Positions 62,417-64,000 of a DNA stretch of 64,000 nt are shown here, piece by piece. Position numbers and translations under genes: made by a program. The DNA is from JAJFJD01 sp965228695. Lineage in GTDB: Bacteria > Pseudomonadota > Alphaproteobacteria > UBA8366. Position 1 is the stretch's first letter, and every line of letters starts with the position of its first letter. The DNA is taken from contig CBDDIB010000002.1 of assembly GCA_965228695.1 (NCBI GenBank), positions 3,658,001 through 3,722,000 of the forward strand, read 5' to 3'. Under the pieces are notes generated by a model. The model searched no databases. It saw only the letters and a list, made by a program, of their open reading frames with translations, and was not told where the DNA came from.

Positions 62417-64000
62417 CTACCCCATATCCGTTTTTTCGCTCTGGCGCAGACCGTCGATGGTGTTCGCGGAATCCACGTTCTCCAGGCTGCTGACCACCTC
62501 GATGACCGCTGGGCCGTCCGCCGCCATCGCTTCCTGCAGCGCCGGCCCCGCCTCTTCCGGCGTGCGCACGGTCAATCCGACCGCGCCGAACGCCCGGGCC
62601 CAGGCCGCGAAATCGGGATTTACGAGATCCGTGGCGTGCGGCCGTCCGGGATAATGCGTTTCCTGATGCAGCCGGATGGTGCCGTAGTTCGAATTATTGG
62701 AGATGATGATCCGCACCTTGGCCCGTTCCTTCACCGCGGTGGCCAGCTCGGAGCCGGTCATCAAGGCGCCGCCGTCGCCGACCAAGGCGATAACCTGCCG
62801 GTCCGGGTGCCGCAGCGCGGCCGCGATGGACGCCGGCACGCCCATCCCCATCGCTCCCGCTTCCGAGCCGAGCAGCGTCTGCGTCGCCTTGAATCGGTAA
62901 TGCCGGTGCATCCAGCTTGCGAAGCTGCCCGCATCGGACGTCAGGACCGCATCGTCCGGCAAGTGTTCCTGCATCGCCGCGATCATATGGCCGAAATCCA
63001 TGCCGTCCGATGCGTCCCGCGGCGTCAATGCGGCGCTCTCGTCATATCCCGCATGCGCCTTGGCAACCCAGGCCTTGCGGGCGTCCGAAACCGGCGGGGC
63101 GTTTTGCGCCGCAAGCGTTTCGAGGAATGGCGCGGCTTCGCTGACCAGCCCCATCTCCGTCGGCAGATTGGTGCCGATCTTGGCCGCGTCCGGATAGACA
63201 TGAACGAGACGCTGCGACGGGGTCGGGATCGCCCCGCCGAGGCATGCCATCTCGCCCATCCGGGTCCCGACGGCCAGGATCAGGTCCGCGTTGCGCACGG
63301 CTTCCTGAATCGCCGCGGGCGGCCGGATGCCAAGCTCACCGGCATAGTTCGGATGATCGTGATCGAACACGTCCTGATGCTCGAAGGTGGCGTAGACGGG
63401 AACGGACCAAGTCTCACTCGCATCCTTCAACGCCTTCCGTGCATCCGCCATGTGCGCACGGCCGCCGACGATCATGACGGGCCGTTCCGCCGACGCCAGC
63501 ATATCGGCCACCGCCGCCACGTCGCCCTCCGACGCCCGGATGCGCGGCGCGCCCTGGCGGCCCAACGGTTTCGCATCGGTCTTCATCTCCAGGACGTTGG
63601 TCGGCAGGCCGACGACCACGGCCCCCGGCGTACCGCTTTCGGCGATGCGGATCGCACGGGCAAGGATTTCGGCCATCCGGTCCGGGTGATCCACCTGCTC
63701 GACGCTTTTCGCCATGTCGCCGAAGGTCTTAACGAAATCCATCTCCTGCGTGGCGCCGCGCCCGATCCGCTCGTTGTTGACCTGTCCCAGCATCAACACC
63801 AGCGGATAGGCCCCCTGCTGTGCCGCATGGGCCGCGATCGAGGCATTCGTGGCGCCGGGCCCCCGGCTGGCGAAGACAACGCCCGCCTTGCCGGTCAGTT
63901 TCGAGTCCGCGAAAGCCATAAACGCCGCGCCGCCTTCGTGCCGGCAGGTCACCAAGTGGATCACCGGGTCTTCGTGCAGTTCGTCCATGACGGCGAGATA
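62417..64000 (-). CDS. Thiamine-diphosphate-dependent enzyme, acetolactate-synthase-like large subunit (5' end missing)
   Basis: 527 codons are visible; the N-terminus lies beyond the right edge. The catalytic-glutamate motif CRHEGGAAFMAFADSKLTGK is close to the truncated end, so only about 50 residues are missing. The ThDP-binding GDGGALMTGSELATAVK ending in NNSNYG is intact. The fold is that of AHAS/benzoylformate decarboxylase/oxalyl-CoA decarboxylase relatives; no regulatory subunit is in view. The exact substrate cannot be assigned. Confidence 0.85.
   Translation of the reverse strand, partial: YLAVMDELHEDPVIHLVTCRHEGGAAFMAFADSKLTGKAGVVFASRGPGATNASIAAHAAQQGAYPLVLMLGQVNNERIGRGATQEMDFVKTFGDMAKSVEQVDHPDRMAEILARAIRIAESGTPGAVVVGLPTNVLEMKTDAKPLGRQGAPRIRASEGDVAAVADMLASAERPVMIVGGRAHMADARKALKDASETWSVPVYATFEHQDVFDHDHPNYAGELGIRPPAAIQEAVRNADLILAVGTRMGEMACLGGAIPTPSQRLVHVYPDAAKIGTNLPTEMGLVSEAAPFLETLAAQNAPPVSDARKAWVAKAHAGYDESAALTPRDASDGMDFGHMIAAMQEHLPDDAVLTSDAGSFASWMHRHYRFKATQTLLGSEAGAMGMGVPASIAAALRHPDRQVIALVGDGGALMTGSELATAVKERAKVRIIISNNSNYGTIRLHQETHYPGRPHATDLVNPDFAAWARAFGAVGLTVRTPEEAGPALQEAMAADGPAVIEVVSSLENVDSANTIDGLRQSEKTDMG

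Overview
The window is a GC-rich, densely coding chromosomal segment of an alphaproteobacterium. It is most like the Rhodospirillales and relatives, judged from gene content and order: dusB-ntrB-ntrC-ntrY, fused ispDF, pdhA-pdhB-pdhC-lpd-lipA with a lipoyl domain on E1-beta, secG-pyrG-kdsA-eno-ftsB, trpGDC-moaC-moeA-lexA, and rpsB-tsf-pyrH-frr-uppS-cdsA-dxr-rseP-bamA-skp-fabZ-lpxA-lpxI-lpxB. No rRNA, tRNA, CRISPR array, insertion sequence or prophage was recognised, so nearly everything is core genome.

Layout. 1-4.6 kb: nitrogen two-component operon read leftwards (dusB, ntrB, ntrC, start of ntrY). 4.6-8.4 kb: a CcsA/HemX-like membrane protein, then rightward ispDF-pgpA-cinA, meeting an XRE-type regulator tail to tail. 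8.7-16.5 kb: leftward pyruvate dehydrogenase/lipoate block (ftsB, pdhA, pdhB, pdhC, a cupin, lpd, lipA, a COQ10-like gene). 16.7-22 kb: leftward tpiA-secG-pyrG-kdsA-eno. 22.2-33.4 kb: mostly rightward ppiD-like, trpE, (leftward polysaccharide-deacetylase-like gene), enoyl-CoA-hydratase-like gene, trpG, trpD, trpC, moaC, moeA, lexA. 33.4-38.6 kb: leftward comEC, then gltX and gltA with a strong terminator. 38.7-59.5 kb: long leftward envelope, translation and replication block from proS-lolC-lolD-dnaE through rpsB-tsf-pyrH-frr-uppS-cdsA-dxr-rseP-bamA-skp-fabZ-lpxA-lpxI to lpxB. 59.6-64 kb: accessory end with a secreted hypothetical protein, a candidate structured small RNA, tag, a VOC protein with a YafY-type regulator, and a partial thiamine-diphosphate enzyme.

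How the genes connect. PDH feeds acetyl-CoA to GltA; LipA supplies the lipoyl groups carried by both PdhB and PdhC. IspDF, Dxr and UppS supply isoprenoids and the undecaprenyl carrier. LpxA/I/B, FabZ, BamA, Skp, RseP and LolCD build the outer membrane; lpxD is conspicuously missing from its usual place between skp and fabZ.

The least explained signals are: a possible approximately 165-nt RNA at about 60404-60567 with its own promoter and terminator; a perfect 10-bp-arm palindrome before the VOC/YafY pair; paired LexA boxes over the lexA promoter; a 27-codon AT-rich block inside ispD; several dyads without a known owner; and TTG starts on dusB, bamA, cdsA and lolC.
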